Shown: positions 1 through 8,677, numbered from the stretch's first letter. The stretch is DNA of 64,000 nucleotides from Ensifer aridi (GCF_002078505.1 NZ_LUAV01000002.1:69689-133688), one strand, 5' to 3'. Notes: generated from the letters alone by a model not told the origin. Numbers and translations: made by a program.

Positions 1-219
1 ATCTGCTCGGACAAGGCGGAACATCGCCGGCGGGTAGAAACCCGGGTGACCGATGTACAGCGGCTGTTAAAACCGACGTGGGAAGAGGTCACCGATCGAG
101 TCTACGAAGATTGGGGGTCGCGTCCCATCGTCATCGACACCGCGACGGCGAACGTGGACGAGCTTGTTACCGATCTGGTTTCGAACCTTGAGCTTGGCCG
201 GAAATCAATCAAGCCATGA
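1..219 (+). CDS. C-terminal end of a P-loop (AAA/kinase-type) ATP-binding protein, partial
   Basis: This open frame enters from the left edge and stops with TGA at 217-219, so only the last 72 residues are visible. The segment CSDxxEHRRRVETR followed by PTWEEVTDR and a final IVIDTA stretch resembles the C-terminal part of small bacterial P-loop kinases, where the arginine-rich helix is the lid and the last part ends in a 'DTA' strand. The nucleotide-binding loop would lie outside the window. No stop interrupts the frame. The family call is by resemblance only; the substrate is unknown. Confidence 0.6.
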   Translation: MCSDKAEHRRRVETRVTDVQRLLKPTWEEVTDRVYEDWGSRPIVIDTATANVDELVTDLVSNLELGRKSIKP

Positions 220-285
220 CTTCTGGCACGCTCTACTTTTTTGCGGACGCTTTGCTAGCGAGCTAACGGCCCGTCCCGACGCCGC

Positions 286-837
286 CTACTTGAAGGCCTC
301 GCCGGGATAGGCGCCCCAGATCTCGGCCTGGGCGATCCAGCCCTCGACCCCTTGCGTCTCGGCATGGCACCACTCGCCATTGCACTCGCCGATATGCAGC
401 ATGACGCCGGGCTCCATCCGCGCGACGATCGGCGCCGTGCTCTGCGGATCGCGCCTTAAATTGACGAAGACCTCCTCGCCCTTGCCGCGCATCCAGGGAG
501 CCGCAAGCGCAGTGCGGTCACCGGAGAGAAGCGCCTGGTTGACCCAGCCCTCGGTACCGTCCGCGTCGCGGATCCGACGCCAGTTGTCGTATTCCTGGAT
601 GATCTCGACCGGAACGCCCGGTTTGAGATAGCGGAACGCGACCGCATAATCGAGGCTCGGGCCGATTCTGAGATTGACGCTCTTGGCCTTCAGGCTGACG
701 AAGCGGGGAAGGGGCAGGCCGCTCGGCCCCTTGGCCGCCTGGGCATGGGCGGTGGTGGTCAGCATGGCCGTCGCGAGGAGTGCGGCTGATATGAGTGCAG
801 AGGCTTTGGAAATGATGTGACGCATGACGAGGCCCAT
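286..837 (-). CDS. Exported protein with two bacterial SH3 domains
   Basis: The protein has 183 residues if it starts at the ATG at 837; an ATG four codons further in (825) is an equal alternative, and neither has a strong ribosome site. A signal peptide follows (hydrophobic AALLATAML, cleavage after AHA). Two bacterial SH3 repeats come next, each with the pattern 'VNLRxGPS/RxDPQS...WxxxxxxxGxxGWV'. Such SH3 proteins usually sit in the periplasm and bind peptidoglycan peptides. A longer frame continues upstream to 990 but runs through a dispersed palindromic repeat (871-918), so I do not use it. It is divergent from the dehydrogenase gene. Its role is unknown beyond probable cell-wall binding. 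Confidence 0.8.
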   Translation of the reverse strand: MGLVMRHIISKASALISAALLATAMLTTTAHAQAAKGPSGLPLPRFVSLKAKSVNLRIGPSLDYAVAFRYLKPGVPVEIIQEYDNWRRIRDADGTEGWVNQALLSGDRTALAAPWMRGKGEEVFVNLRRDPQSTAPIVARMEPGVMLHIGECNGEWCHAETQGVEGWIAQAEIWGAYPGEAFK

Positions 838-870
838 TTTCCGAACGTAAGCGAGACTTTGCGCAAGCCC

Positions 871-918
871 GAGCGGGATGAGAAAAAAGTGTCTGCGGTT
901 TCCGCCCGCACCCCGCTC
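871..918. repeat. Dispersed palindromic element, family 1, short copy
   Basis: An outer inverted repeat (GAGCGGG at 871-877, CCCGCTC at 912-918) encloses a GTGT-CGCGGTTTTCCGCCCGC-like core. The same core occurs at 13873-13921, with GCGCGGGATG / CATCCCGCGC arms. This looks like the RIME/ABC-type intergenic mosaic elements known from Sinorhizobium. The copy lies between the divergent SH3 and dehydrogenase genes. Confidence 0.6.
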
Positions 919-1072
919 CAACCTCTTGACCAGCCGCGCGGCGCCGCAAATCCTTGAACCCGGACAGCGACTTTCAATTGTCTTCCCCACCGGGTCTGGT
1001 AGAAATTGCGGCTACAGGGAGAAACTATCGCCCAACTTGGTTAAGGACCCGTCAACGAGGCCGCCCACGGGA

Positions 1073-2077
1073 ATGACAAGCAAGAAAAAGCCAACCGTCT
1101 ACATCACCCGGAAACTGCCGGACGTCGTCGAAACCAGGATGCGGGAGCTCTTCGATGCGGAGCTCAACATCGACGACACGCCGCGCAGCCAGCCGGAGCT
1201 CGTTGCGGCGGTCAAGCGGGCGGACGTGCTCGTGCCGACGGTGACGGATCGAATCGACGCCGCGCTGATCGAGCAGGCGGGACCGCAACTGAAACTGATC
1301 GCCGCCTTCTCGAACGGCGTCGACAACATCGATGTCGATGCGGCAGCGAGGAAAGGCATCACCGTCACCAACACGCCGAACGTGCTGACGGAAGACACGG
1401 CCGACATGACTATGGCGCTGATCCTCGCGGTGCCACGCCGGCTCGCCGAAGGTGCGCAGGTGCTGACCGACCGCAAGGGTGAATGGGCGGGCTGGTCGCC
1501 CACCTGGATGCTCGGCCGGCGCATAGCCGGTAAGCGGATCGGCATCGTCGGCATGGGGCGGATCGGCACCGCGGTCGCCCGCCGCGCCAAGGCCTTCGGC
1601 CTCTCGATCCATTATCACAACCGCCATCGCGTCAAGCCGGAGACCGAGGAGATGCTGGAGGCGACCTACTGGGACAGCCTCGACCAGATGCTCGCCCGCG
1701 TCGACATCGTCTCGGTCAATTGCCCGTCCACGCCGGCCACTTACCATCTGATTTCGGCCCGGCGGCTGGCGCTTATGCGCCCGGACAGTTACATCGTCAA
1801 CACCGCGCGCGGCGACATCATAGACGAGACGGCGCTGATCAAATGCCTGAGGGAAGGCAAGATCGCCGGTGCCGGCCTCGACGTCTTCGAGAATGAGCCC
1901 GCCGTCAACCCCCGGCTGATCAAGCTCGCAGGCGAAGGCAGGGTGGTGCTTTTGCCGCATATGAGTTCGGCAACGCTCGAAGGTCGCATCGATATGGGCG
2001 AGAAGGTGGTGATCAACATCCGCACCTTCTTCGATGGCCACCGCCCGCCGGACAGGGTTTTGCCGGGGCGGACTTGA
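1073..2077 (+). CDS. D-isomer-specific 2-hydroxyacid dehydrogenase (glyoxylate/hydroxypyruvate reductase type)
   Basis: A cytoplasmic NAD(P)H-dependent oxidoreductase of 334 residues, normal for the family. It has the nucleotide-binding loop GIVGMGRIG. The catalytic triad is visible as Arg in NTARGD, Glu in DVFENEP and His in LLPHMSSAT. The likely reaction is reduction of glyoxylate, hydroxypyruvate or a similar 2-keto acid; the substrate cannot be read from sequence. The frame is open upstream to 878, but that part overlaps a palindromic repeat, so the ATG at 1073 just before the conserved N-terminus (KKPTVYITRKLP) is chosen. It is transcribed alone. Confidence 0.9.
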   Translation: MTSKKKPTVYITRKLPDVVETRMRELFDAELNIDDTPRSQPELVAAVKRADVLVPTVTDRIDAALIEQAGPQLKLIAAFSNGVDNIDVDAAARKGITVTNTPNVLTEDTADMTMALILAVPRRLAEGAQVLTDRKGEWAGWSPTWMLGRRIAGKRIGIVGMGRIGTAVARRAKAFGLSIHYHNRHRVKPETEEMLEATYWDSLDQMLARVDIVSVNCPSTPATYHLISARRLALMRPDSYIVNTARGDIIDETALIKCLREGKIAGAGLDVFENEPAVNPRLIKLAGEGRVVLLPHMSSATLEGRIDMGEKVVINIRTFFDGHRPPDRVLPGRT

Positions 2078-2249
2078 AGCCAAGTCCTGCGAAAACTCTT
2101 CCGCGCCGCAGACGCGGTGCCGCCGAACTCATGTGGCAAGCACAGAGCTGAGGGCGCGAAAGCATTCGCCAACCCAATGACCCCACTGTCGTGCACTGTG
2201 GCGTCTGAAAGGACGCGCGGGGCTGTAGTAGCTCGATCACGCTGAAAAG

Positions 2250-2318
2250 GTTTCCGCTTGCGGAAACTGTTCTTGATCTGCAACGGCAATCCTGATAGTT
2301 TCTCACTGCGGAAACTAT
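2250..2318. promoter_or_regulatory. Two palindromes upstream of arsR-type gene: probable autoregulatory operator
   Basis: GTTTCCGC-TT-GCGGAAAC is a perfect 18-bp palindrome at 2250-2267. ATAGTTTC-N8-GAAACTAT at 2295-2318 has perfect 8-bp arms and ends 12 bp before the start codon at 2331. Both share GTTTC...GCGGAAAC. Paired palindromes before an ArsR gene suggest self-control of the regulator/SRPBCC operon (inference). The remaining gap from 2078 shows nothing else that I can name. Confidence 0.6.
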
Positions 2319-2330
2319 AGAGGACGATTC

Positions 2331-2666
2331 ATGCAGCTCCAGCCACTCGATCGAATGTTCCTGGCTCTGGCGGACCCGAACCGTCGCGGCATGGTGGAGC
2401 AGTTGAGCGACGGCCCCGCCACTGTGAAGCAACTCGCCGCGCCAACGGGGATGAGGCTGCCGTCGGCGGTCAAGCACCTCAAGGTGCTCGAGGAGAGTGG
2501 CATCGTCATCTCTAACAAGGTGGGCCGCACGCGCACCTACACCATCCAGGCCAACGCGCTGAGAACCATCGGCGACTGGGCCCGGAAGCGGGAAGCGGCG
2601 TGGAATGCGGCCTTCGATCGGCTTGCCGCGGCGATGCAGATTCTTGAAGAGGAACCCGAGCAGTGA
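2331..2666 (+). CDS. ArsR-family winged-helix transcriptional regulator
   Basis: The product is 111 residues, typical for the family. The start MxxLDRxFLALADPNRRxxVExL and the recognition helix region LPSAVKHLKVLEESGIV match the ArsR winged helix. No metal-binding cysteine pair (ELCVCDL type) is present, so it is not a classical metal sensor. It belongs to the group that travels with AHSA1/SRPBCC proteins. The stop overlaps the GTG start of the next gene (GTGA at 2663-2666), so the pair is translationally coupled. It probably represses its own operon through the two upstream palindromes. Confidence 0.88.
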   Translation: MQLQPLDRMFLALADPNRRGMVEQLSDGPATVKQLAAPTGMRLPSAVKHLKVLEESGIVISNKVGRTRTYTIQANALRTIGDWARKREAAWNAAFDRLAAAMQILEEEPEQ

Positions 2667-3139
2667 AAACGTCAGAGATTGAGCACACCACCTTCGTGAT
2701 CGAGCGCGAATTGCCGGGAAGCCCTCGACACGCTTTCCGTTTTTGGGCCGAGCCCAAGCTCAAGGAGCGCTGGACCGGCTGCCACCCGGATTGGACGGTG
2801 CTCCACGAGCAGTTCGATTTCCGGGCCGGCGGATCGGAGGCCAAGCGCTGGCGAACATCCGAAGGCGACGAGCAGACATTCAATGCCTTCTACCTCGACA
2901 TCGCGCCAGAGCAGCGGATCATCTACGCCTATGAGATGAGCTTCAGGGGCCAGAGGGTATCCGCATCGCTCGTTACGATCGAGCTCACGCCGAGCGGCGC
3001 ACAAACGCACATGAAGTTCACCGAGCAGGCCGTGTTTCTCGGGGGCGGTGGGACGCGCCAGCAACGCGTCATGGGGACCGAGGAGGGCTTTGACAGGCTG
3101 ATCAGGGCGATCGTCGAGGAGACGTCCGATGCGAAATGA
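2663..3139 (+). CDS. SRPBCC/AHSA1-domain protein
   Basis: The product is 158 residues with the START-like AHSA1 fold signature: an N-terminal strand with VIERELPGSPRHAFRFW, a central EQFDFRAGGSE, and the C-terminal helix RQQRVMGTEEGFDRL. These proteins bind hydrophobic ligands; the ligand here is unknown. The GTG start overlaps the ArsR stop codon and no other start fits as well. ArsR-SRPBCC pairs are common in proteobacteria, and the regulator probably senses the same compound that this protein handles (inference). Confidence 0.85.
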   Translation: MKTSEIEHTTFVIERELPGSPRHAFRFWAEPKLKERWTGCHPDWTVLHEQFDFRAGGSEAKRWRTSEGDEQTFNAFYLDIAPEQRIIYAYEMSFRGQRVSASLVTIELTPSGAQTHMKFTEQAVFLGGGGTRQQRVMGTEEGFDRLIRAIVEETSDAK

Positions 3140-3207
3140 GCTTGAGGGTTTCCCCGAAGAGGCCAGCGCTCGAGCTCCCGGATTCCCATCTCTGAGCTGA
3201 TGCAGGC

Positions 3208-3675
3208 CTAAAGCCGTTTCCGCATCTCGATCGAGGTCGGGCGCGTGAAGCCTGGATGGGCGGTGCGGCTCGTCTCGACGAAGCCCAAGGCAGCGAAGGC
3301 GGCGTGGTTCTCGGTCAGTTCGATGCGTGTCTGGAGTCTCAGCGCAGGTAAAGCGAGGGCCCTCGCCGTCTCTTCCGCCACGGCGAGCAACATGCGTCCG
3401 ACGCCTCTTCCCTGAGCTTTGGGAGCGACGGCGAGCTTGCCGATGTAGAGGCAGTCCGGCTCCGGCTTACAGAAGACACAGCCGAGAAGCTCGCGACCGG
3501 TGGTGACGGCAAAGGCGATCTCGTCTACGGCCTTCCGCCGCAGCGATGCCACCGTCAACGTGTGGGCGGAGGAGGGCGGATCGATCCGCCCGTCCATATA
3601 GGCGAAGGACGAAAGGATCAGCGACAACAGGTCTTCGTAGCGATCGAAGCTTCCGTCGAGGCGAATCGTTTCCAT
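3208..3675 (-). CDS. GNAT-family N-acetyltransferase
   Basis: The product is 155 residues when started at the ATG at 3675, 8 bp beyond the stop of the moeB-like gene. The longer upstream frame overlaps that gene and is ignored. The GNAT core is clear: LYIGKLAVAPKAQGRGVGRMLL is the acetyl-CoA-binding motif A (Q/R-x-x-G-x-G/A) and HAAFAALGFVE is motif B. The acceptor substrate cannot be inferred. It is the last gene of the probable operon recF-moeB-GNAT. Confidence 0.87.
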   Translation of the reverse strand: METIRLDGSFDRYEDLLSLILSSFAYMDGRIDPPSSAHTLTVASLRRKAVDEIAFAVTTGRELLGCVFCKPEPDCLYIGKLAVAPKAQGRGVGRMLLAVAEETARALALPALRLQTRIELTENHAAFAALGFVETSRTAHPGFTRPTSIEMRKRL

Positions 3676-3682
3676 CCTGACC

Positions 3683-4447
3683 TCAAGCCCTGCCGCGCCG
3701 GTAGCGGATCGTGTTGAACTGGGCGGCAAGCGCGTCGTAGAGAAGCAGCCGGCCAACGAGCGGTTCGCCGATGCCGGTGATGAGCTTGATCGCCTCCATC
3801 GCCTGCAGCGTGCCGATGACGCCGGTGAGCGCGCCGATAATGCCTGCTTCGGCGCAGGTCGGAACCGCGCCGGGCGGGGGCGGCGAGGGAAAGAGATCGC
3901 GATAGGAGGGATTGGGATGTCCCTCGGCATCGGTCTCGTAGGGCTTCAACACGGTGAGGGAGCCGTCGAAGCGGCCGACGGCGCCGGTGACCAGCGGAAC
4001 TGCCATCGTCTCCGCCGTGTCGGCGGCGAGATAGCGCGTATCGAAATTGTCGGAGCCGTCGACGACGAGATCGTATGCCTTGAAGATCGCCTCGGCGTTT
4101 TCCGGGCCGAGCCGAAGTGCGTGCGCGACGACCTTCACATGTGGATTGAGGGCATCGATAGCGTTGGCGGCGCTCTCCACCTTCGGCCGGCCGATATCCC
4201 CGGTAGCGTGGATGACCTGGCGCTGCAGGTTCGACAGCGACACGACGTCGTCGTCGGCGATGCCGAGCGTGCCGACGCCGGCTGCGGCGAGATATTGCAG
4301 CGCCGGGGCGCCAAGGCCGCCCGCTCCGATGACGAGCACGCGCGCCGCCTTCAGTTTCTGCTGCCCAGGTCCGCCTATTTCCGGCAGCACGATGTGGCGC
4401 GCATAGCGCGCGATCTCCGAAGGATCGAGTGTTGCAGCGGTCGTCAT
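3683..4447 (-). CDS. moeB: MoeB/ThiF-type E1-like adenylyltransferase
   Basis: The product is 254 residues. It activates the C-terminal glycine of a ubiquitin-like sulfur carrier (MoaD or ThiS) by adenylation. The ATP-binding loop GAGGLGAP, the downstream DDDVVSLSNLQRQ, the DNFDTRYL segment and the cysteine in VPTCAEAG are all present. The usual zinc-binding CxxC pairs of MoeB are absent: I find no CxxC anywhere, and the protein ends in RYRRGRA, so it is a zinc-less variant. Molybdopterin and thiamine roles cannot be separated by sequence alone. It lies 54 bp downstream of recF on the same strand. Confidence 0.85.
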   Translation of the reverse strand: MTTAATLDPSEIARYARHIVLPEIGGPGQQKLKAARVLVIGAGGLGAPALQYLAAAGVGTLGIADDDVVSLSNLQRQVIHATGDIGRPKVESAANAIDALNPHVKVVAHALRLGPENAEAIFKAYDLVVDGSDNFDTRYLAADTAETMAVPLVTGAVGRFDGSLTVLKPYETDAEGHPNPSYRDLFPSPPPPGAVPTCAEAGIIGALTGVIGTLQAMEAIKLITGIGEPLVGRLLLYDALAAQFNTIRYRRGRA

Positions 4448-4501
4448 GAGCGTCTCCGTCTATTCTGAGGTCCGCGACGCGGCGGGGCCGCGGGCAGGAT
4501 G

Positions 4502-5626
4502 TCACCCCGAAACGCGGCCGTTTGCAACGGTTAGATAGCGCCCGCGCTCGCCGAGCGCGTCGAACATCGCCCGATCGGTGCCCGTCATGAAGGCTTGGCC
4601 GCCGAGCGCGTCGACGAGATCGAAGAGGGCGGCACGCCGTCCCTGGTCGAGGTGGGCGGCGATTTCGTCGAGCAGCAGCACCGGCGCATGGCCGGTCATG
4701 TCGCCGACGAGCCGCGCATGGGCGAGCACGAGGCCGATAAGCAGCGCTTTCTGTTCGCCTGTCGAGCAGCGCTCGGCCTCCATGTCCTTTTCCCGGTGGC
4801 GGATCAGGAGGTCGCTGCGGTGCGGCCCGTCGAGCGTGCGGCCCGCGGCGGCGTCGCGGGCGCGGCCTTCGGCGAGCATAGCGATATACCGCTCTTCGAG
4901 GTCATAGGCAGGCAAACCTTGGCTGTCGTCAAGAAATCCGGCGAGCGCCAGGCGGGCGGAGGGAAAGGTTGCGTTGCTTTGGCTGCGCTCGACGAGCGCC
5001 GTGAGCAGGCCGAGCATTTCCTGGCGGGCGAGCGCCATCGAAACACCGAGCCCCGCCATCTCGCGTTCGATCGCCGAGAGCCAGGCGGAATCGGGCCGAA
5101 ACTCCGCAAGGAGCCGGTTGCGGCTGCGCATGGCGCGGTCGAACTCGCTGGCGCGCCTTCCGTGCTCGGGATCGAGGGAGAGCACCAGGCGGTCGAGGAA
5201 GCGCCGGCGATCAACGGATGGACCGGTGAAGAGGCCGTCCATCGCCGGCGTCAGCCAGAGCACTCTCAAGTGGTCGGTCAACTCGTCGACGGTGCGGGCC
5301 GGCGTGCCGTTGAGCCTCAGGCGGCGCGATTGGCCTTCCTCCGTGGCTTGGGTTCCCGTGCCGATCTCCACCGGGCCTTCCATGCCGTCGACCACGGCAA
5401 AGACGGAAAAGCCATCCGGAGCGCCGACGCGGGCGACATCCGCATAGGCAGCACGCCGCAAACCCCGGCCGGGCGAGAGGAGGGAGACCGCCTCCATCAG
5501 ATTGGTTTTGCCCGCCCCGTTTTCGCCGGTCAGCACCACATGGCGCTGATCGAGGTCGAGCGAAAGCGCCGCGTAGTTGCGGAAGTCGGTGAGTTTCAGG
5601 CGGGTGAGAAAGACCTTGTGGGGCAT
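4502..5626 (-). CDS. recF: DNA replication and repair protein RecF
   Basis: The product is 374 residues, the normal RecF length. This ABC/SMC-like ATPase loads RecA on gapped DNA together with RecO and RecR. Walker A is GENGAGKTN, the ABC signature region is STGEQKALLIG, and Walker B is VLLLDEIAAHLD. The chosen ATG at 5626 begins MPHKVFLTRLKLTDFRNY, the conserved RecF N-terminus; the longer frame to 5746 adds unrelated residues. As in other rhizobia it is not next to dnaA/dnaN but heads an operon with a moeB-like gene. Confidence 0.95.
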   Translation of the reverse strand: MPHKVFLTRLKLTDFRNYAALSLDLDQRHVVLTGENGAGKTNLMEAVSLLSPGRGLRRAAYADVARVGAPDGFSVFAVVDGMEGPVEIGTGTQATEEGQSRRLRLNGTPARTVDELTDHLRVLWLTPAMDGLFTGPSVDRRRFLDRLVLSLDPEHGRRASEFDRAMRSRNRLLAEFRPDSAWLSAIEREMAGLGVSMALARQEMLGLLTALVERSQSNATFPSARLALAGFLDDSQGLPAYDLEERYIAMLAEGRARDAAAGRTLDGPHRSDLLIRHREKDMEAERCSTGEQKALLIGLVLAHARLVGDMTGHAPVLLLDEIAAHLDQGRRAALFDLVDALGGQAFMTGTDRAMFDALGERGRYLTVANGRVSG

Positions 5627-5832
5627 CGCATGTCCGAATTCGACGTTGCTGTCAGGTAGGACGAAAGCAGGGGCAAGGCAAGGCGAAAGGGCGCCCTGAT
5701 GGCCCCTCACCCGCCTGACACGACGGCGCGGCGCCGTTGGCATCACCGGCGACCCGGAGTATATTTTTCGTCCTCTGGTAGATCGCGTTCGAGCGAAAGA
5801 AACTGGATATCCATCGTGCTCGGGAGGAGACG

Positions 5833-6468
5833 ATGACGGACGTCAAATGGACGATCAAGGGTCGCGAGTTCATTCATTGCAACTGTGCCTATGGCTGCCC
5901 CTGCCAATTCAACGCATTGCCGACGCAAGGGCATTGCCGCGCGATCGGGGTCTTTGAGATCGAGGAGGGGCATCATGGCGACACCAGCCTCGACGGTTTG
6001 CGGTGCGCCCTGATCGTAGCCTGGCCCGGCGCCATTCATGAGGGCAGGGGAGCGGTCGTACCGATCATCGACGAGCGGGCCTCGGACGACCAACGCGAGG
6101 CGCTCTTGCGCATCATGAGCGGTGAGGACACCGAGCCGGGCGCAACGTTCTTCCAGGTGTTTGCGACGACTTTCGAAACCTTCCATGAACCGGTCTTCGC
6201 GCCGATCGATTTCGAAATCGATATCGCAGGACGCAGCGCCCGCGTGAATATCCCGGGATGGATCGACGCCCGCGGAGAGCCGATCCTCAATCCGGTGACC
6301 GGAGCGGAGCACCGTGCCCGCATCAATCTGCCGCGAGGGTTCGAATACGACCAGTGCGAGGTGGGGCGCGGTTGGGCCGATACGACCGGACCGATCAGTC
6401 TGTCGCTGTCGGATTCGCACGCCCATTTCGCGAAGCTCCACATGACCGAAAGCGGCGTGGTCCACTGA
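5833..6468 (+). CDS. DUF1326-domain protein
   Basis: The product is 211 residues behind a strong ribosome site (GGAGGAG). The N-terminus carries a cysteine/histidine cluster (HCNCAYGCPCQF, then GHCR) characteristic of DUF1326. No signal peptide or membrane segment is visible, so it is probably cytoplasmic. The cluster looks suited to binding a soft metal (inference). The gene ends 4 bp before the DUF2182 gene. DUF1326 and DUF2182 often occur as a pair, so the two probably form one functional unit. The biochemical role is unknown to me. Confidence 0.85.
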   Translation: MTDVKWTIKGREFIHCNCAYGCPCQFNALPTQGHCRAIGVFEIEEGHHGDTSLDGLRCALIVAWPGAIHEGRGAVVPIIDERASDDQREALLRIMSGEDTEPGATFFQVFATTFETFHEPVFAPIDFEIDIAGRSARVNIPGWIDARGEPILNPVTGAEHRARINLPRGFEYDQCEVGRGWADTTGPISLSLSDSHAHFAKLHMTESGVVH

Positions 6469-6472
6469 CGCC

Positions 6473-7357
6473 ATGCCGGACACCGCGCTCGAAACCTTGC
6501 TGCGACGGGACCGGGCGATCGTCGCGGCATCGCTCGCCATTCTCGCAGCGATCGCCTGGGCCTATATTGTCTGGCTGGCTGCGACCATGAACATGGACGG
6601 CATGGCCATGTCCGATCCCGAGATGGGTGCCGGCATGGACATGGACCCGGCCATGGACATGGAGCGTATGGAGATGGAGGGCGGCAGCGGCGCCGCTCCG
6701 CTCGGTGCTTTGCTCGGCCTCTCGCCGCATCCCTGGAGTGCCGTTGAGGCCGGCGTCACCTTGGCCATGTGGGTGGTGATGATGGTCGGCATGATGTTGC
6801 CTTCGGCAACGCCGATGATCCTGCTCTATGCCCGCGTCGGCCGGCAAAGCCGGAAAGAGGGCAAGCCCTTCGCCGCCACCGGCTTCTTTGCGGGCGGCTA
6901 TCTCCTTGCCTGGGCCGCCTTTGCGCTCGCCGCGACGCTCGGGCAATGGCTGATGGAGGGCACGCTGCTGACGCCGGCGCTAGCAAGTGCCAGCCGCGTC
7001 TTCAGCGGCATCGTTCTGACGATCGCCGGCCTCTATCAATGGACGCCGCTCAAGGACGCCTGCCTGAGGCAATGCCAGACGCCCTTCGTCTTCCTGCAAA
7101 CCCATGGCGGCTTTCGCCGCGATCCTGCGGGCGCCGTCGGGCTCGGCTTGCGCCACGGCCTCTATTGCATCGGCTGCTGCTGGGCGCTGATGGCGCTTCT
7201 CTTCGTCGGCGGTATCATGAACGTGCTGTGGATCGCGGCGATCGCCATATTTGCGCTCGCGGAGAAGGTGACGCCGACCGGCCGTCTCCTCTCCCGCGCG
7301 GCGGGCACGGTGCTCATTGCCGCCGGCCTCTGGCAGTTGGTTGCGGCGGTGGCCTGA
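6473..7357 (+). CDS. DUF2182 integral membrane protein with methionine-rich loop
   Basis: The product is 294 residues with about six to seven hydrophobic segments, the first at residues 15-37. Residues 39-68 form a striking loop with 11 methionines in 30 positions, spaced with Asp and Gly (MDMD, MAM, MEM). Met-rich loops of this kind bind Cu(I) or Ag(I) in known copper proteins; that role here is inference. A cysteine pair occurs in the later YCIGCCWALM segment, typical of DUF2182. It starts 4 bp after the DUF1326 gene and is co-transcribed with it. Confidence 0.85.
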   Translation: MPDTALETLLRRDRAIVAASLAILAAIAWAYIVWLAATMNMDGMAMSDPEMGAGMDMDPAMDMERMEMEGGSGAAPLGALLGLSPHPWSAVEAGVTLAMWVVMMVGMMLPSATPMILLYARVGRQSRKEGKPFAATGFFAGGYLLAWAAFALAATLGQWLMEGTLLTPALASASRVFSGIVLTIAGLYQWTPLKDACLRQCQTPFVFLQTHGGFRRDPAGAVGLGLRHGLYCIGCCWALMALLFVGGIMNVLWIAAIAIFALAEKVTPTGRLLSRAAGTVLIAAGLWQLVAAVA

Positions 7358-7411
7358 GACGAGCGTGCCGCGGTGGGAAGGGCACCTTGGACGCGCGGTT
7401 TTCTGTCGAAT

Positions 7412-7530
7412 CCGCCCCTCATCCGGCCTGCGAACCATCTTCTCCCCGCAAGCGGGGCGAAGGAGACTCATGGCGCGCCTGTCCCCTCTCCCCCTCAGGA
7501 CGGGGAGAGGGTTAGGGTGAGGGCCAATTC
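7412..7530. repeat. Dispersed rhizobial intergenic palindromic element, family 3
   Basis: The element runs from CCCCTCATCCGG to GGGTGAGGGCC, with internal hairpins CTCCCCGC-AA-GCGGGGCG and CCCTCTCCCC-TCAGGA-CGGGGAGAGGG. Sequences of this form are frequent between genes in rhizobia. It lies between the convergent DUF2182 and dnaJ genes and may act as a two-way transcription stop. Confidence 0.55.
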
Positions 7531-7540
7531 GAGAGGCCAG

Positions 7541-8677
7541 CTAGTCGCTCAACGTATCGAAGAAATCCTTCATGCGGGCGAAGAAGCCCGTCGACTCGGG
7601 ATTGTTTTCTTTCGACGAGATCTGCTCGAATTCCTGCAGGAGCTCGCGCTGGCGCTTGGTGAGCTTCTGCGGCGTCTCGATCTGGATTTGGATGTAGAGG
7701 TCGCCCATCTGATTGGAGCGCAGCACCGGCATGCCCTTGCCCTTGAGGCGGAACTGCTTGCCGGCCTGAGTGCCTTCCGGCACGGTGACGCGCGACTTCG
7801 TGCCGTCGAGCGTGGTGACGTCGAACTTTCCGCCGAGCGCCGCCGTGGTCATTGAGATCGGCACGGCGCAATAGAGGTCGGCGCCGTCGCGCTGATAGAA
7901 CTCATGCGGCTTGACCGAGAGGAAGATGTAGAGGTCGCCGGCCGGGCCGCCGCGAAGGCCAGCCTCGCCCTCGCCGGAAAGCCGGATGCGCGTACCGTCC
8001 TCGATACCCGCCGGGATGTTGACCGAGAGCGTCCGCTCCTCCACGACGCGACCTTGGCCGTGGCACTTGGTGCACGGGTCGGTGATCGTCTGACCACGGC
8101 CGCCGCAGGTTGGGCAGGTGCGTTCGATCGAGAAGAAGCCCTGGGCCGCGCGGACGCGGCCGGTGCCCTGACAGGTGCCGCAGGTCTTCGGGCTTGTTCC
8201 GGGCTTGGCGCCCGTGCCGGTGCAGAGATCGCAGGTAACCGACGTCGGTACGCGAATCTGCGCCGTCTTGCCGGAATAGGCCTCCTCGAGGGAGATCTCC
8301 ATGTTGTAGCGAAGGTCGGCGCCGCGTTCGCGGCCGCCGGACGAGCGGCGCTGGCGGCCGCCCATCATCTCGCCGAAGATGTCCTCGAAAATGTCTGAGA
8401 AGCCGTGCGCGCCGCCGCCCGCAAAGCCGTTTCCGAAGCCGGCACCCATGCCCTGCTCGAAGGCCGCATGACCGTAGCGGTCGTAGGCCGCGCGCTTCTG
8501 AGGATCCTTCAGCGTCTCGTAGGCTTCGTTGATTTCCTTGAAGGACTTTTCCGCTTCTTTGTCGCCGGGATTTCTGTCCGGATGATATTTCATCGCGAGT
8601 TTACGGAAGGCGCTTTTCAGTTCCTTCTCATCCGCGTTTTTTTGAACGCCAAGCGTTTCGTAAAGATCACGTTTCAT
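7541..8677 (-). CDS. dnaJ: Chaperone DnaJ (Hsp40)
   Basis: The product is 378 residues, a complete type I DnaJ. It has the J domain with HPD in YHPDRNPGD, a Gly/Phe-rich linker (about 75-115), four CxxCxGxG zinc repeats ([32 protein letters not shown]) and the C-terminal substrate-binding domains. It delivers unfolded clients to DnaK and stimulates its ATPase. It lies 250 bp downstream of dnaK on the same strand, but a terminator hairpin stands just after dnaK, so dnaJ is expressed by read-through or from its own promoter. Confidence 0.98.
   Translation of the reverse strand: MKRDLYETLGVQKNADEKELKSAFRKLAMKYHPDRNPGDKEAEKSFKEINEAYETLKDPQKRAAYDRYGHAAFEQGMGAGFGNGFAGGGAHGFSDIFEDIFGEMMGGRQRRSSGGRERGADLRYNMEISLEEAYSGKTAQIRVPTSVTCDLCTGTGAKPGTSPKTCGTCQGTGRVRAAQGFFSIERTCPTCGGRGQTITDPCTKCHGQGRVVEERTLSVNIPAGIEDGTRIRLSGEGEAGLRGGPAGDLYIFLSVKPHEFYQRDGADLYCAVPISMTTAALGGKFDVTTLDGTKSRVTVPEGTQAGKQFRLKGKGMPVLRSNQMGDLYIQIQIETPQKLTKRQRELLQEFEQISSKENNPESTGFFARMKDFFDTLSD

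Noticed and set aside
878..1072. N-terminal extension of the 2-hydroxyacid dehydrogenase
   Set aside because: The extra 65 codons run through a dispersed palindromic repeat and match nothing in the family; the family start is at 1073.
4595..5659. 354-codon plus-strand frame opposite recF
   Set aside because: recF has all its motifs in the other strand; this frame shows none.
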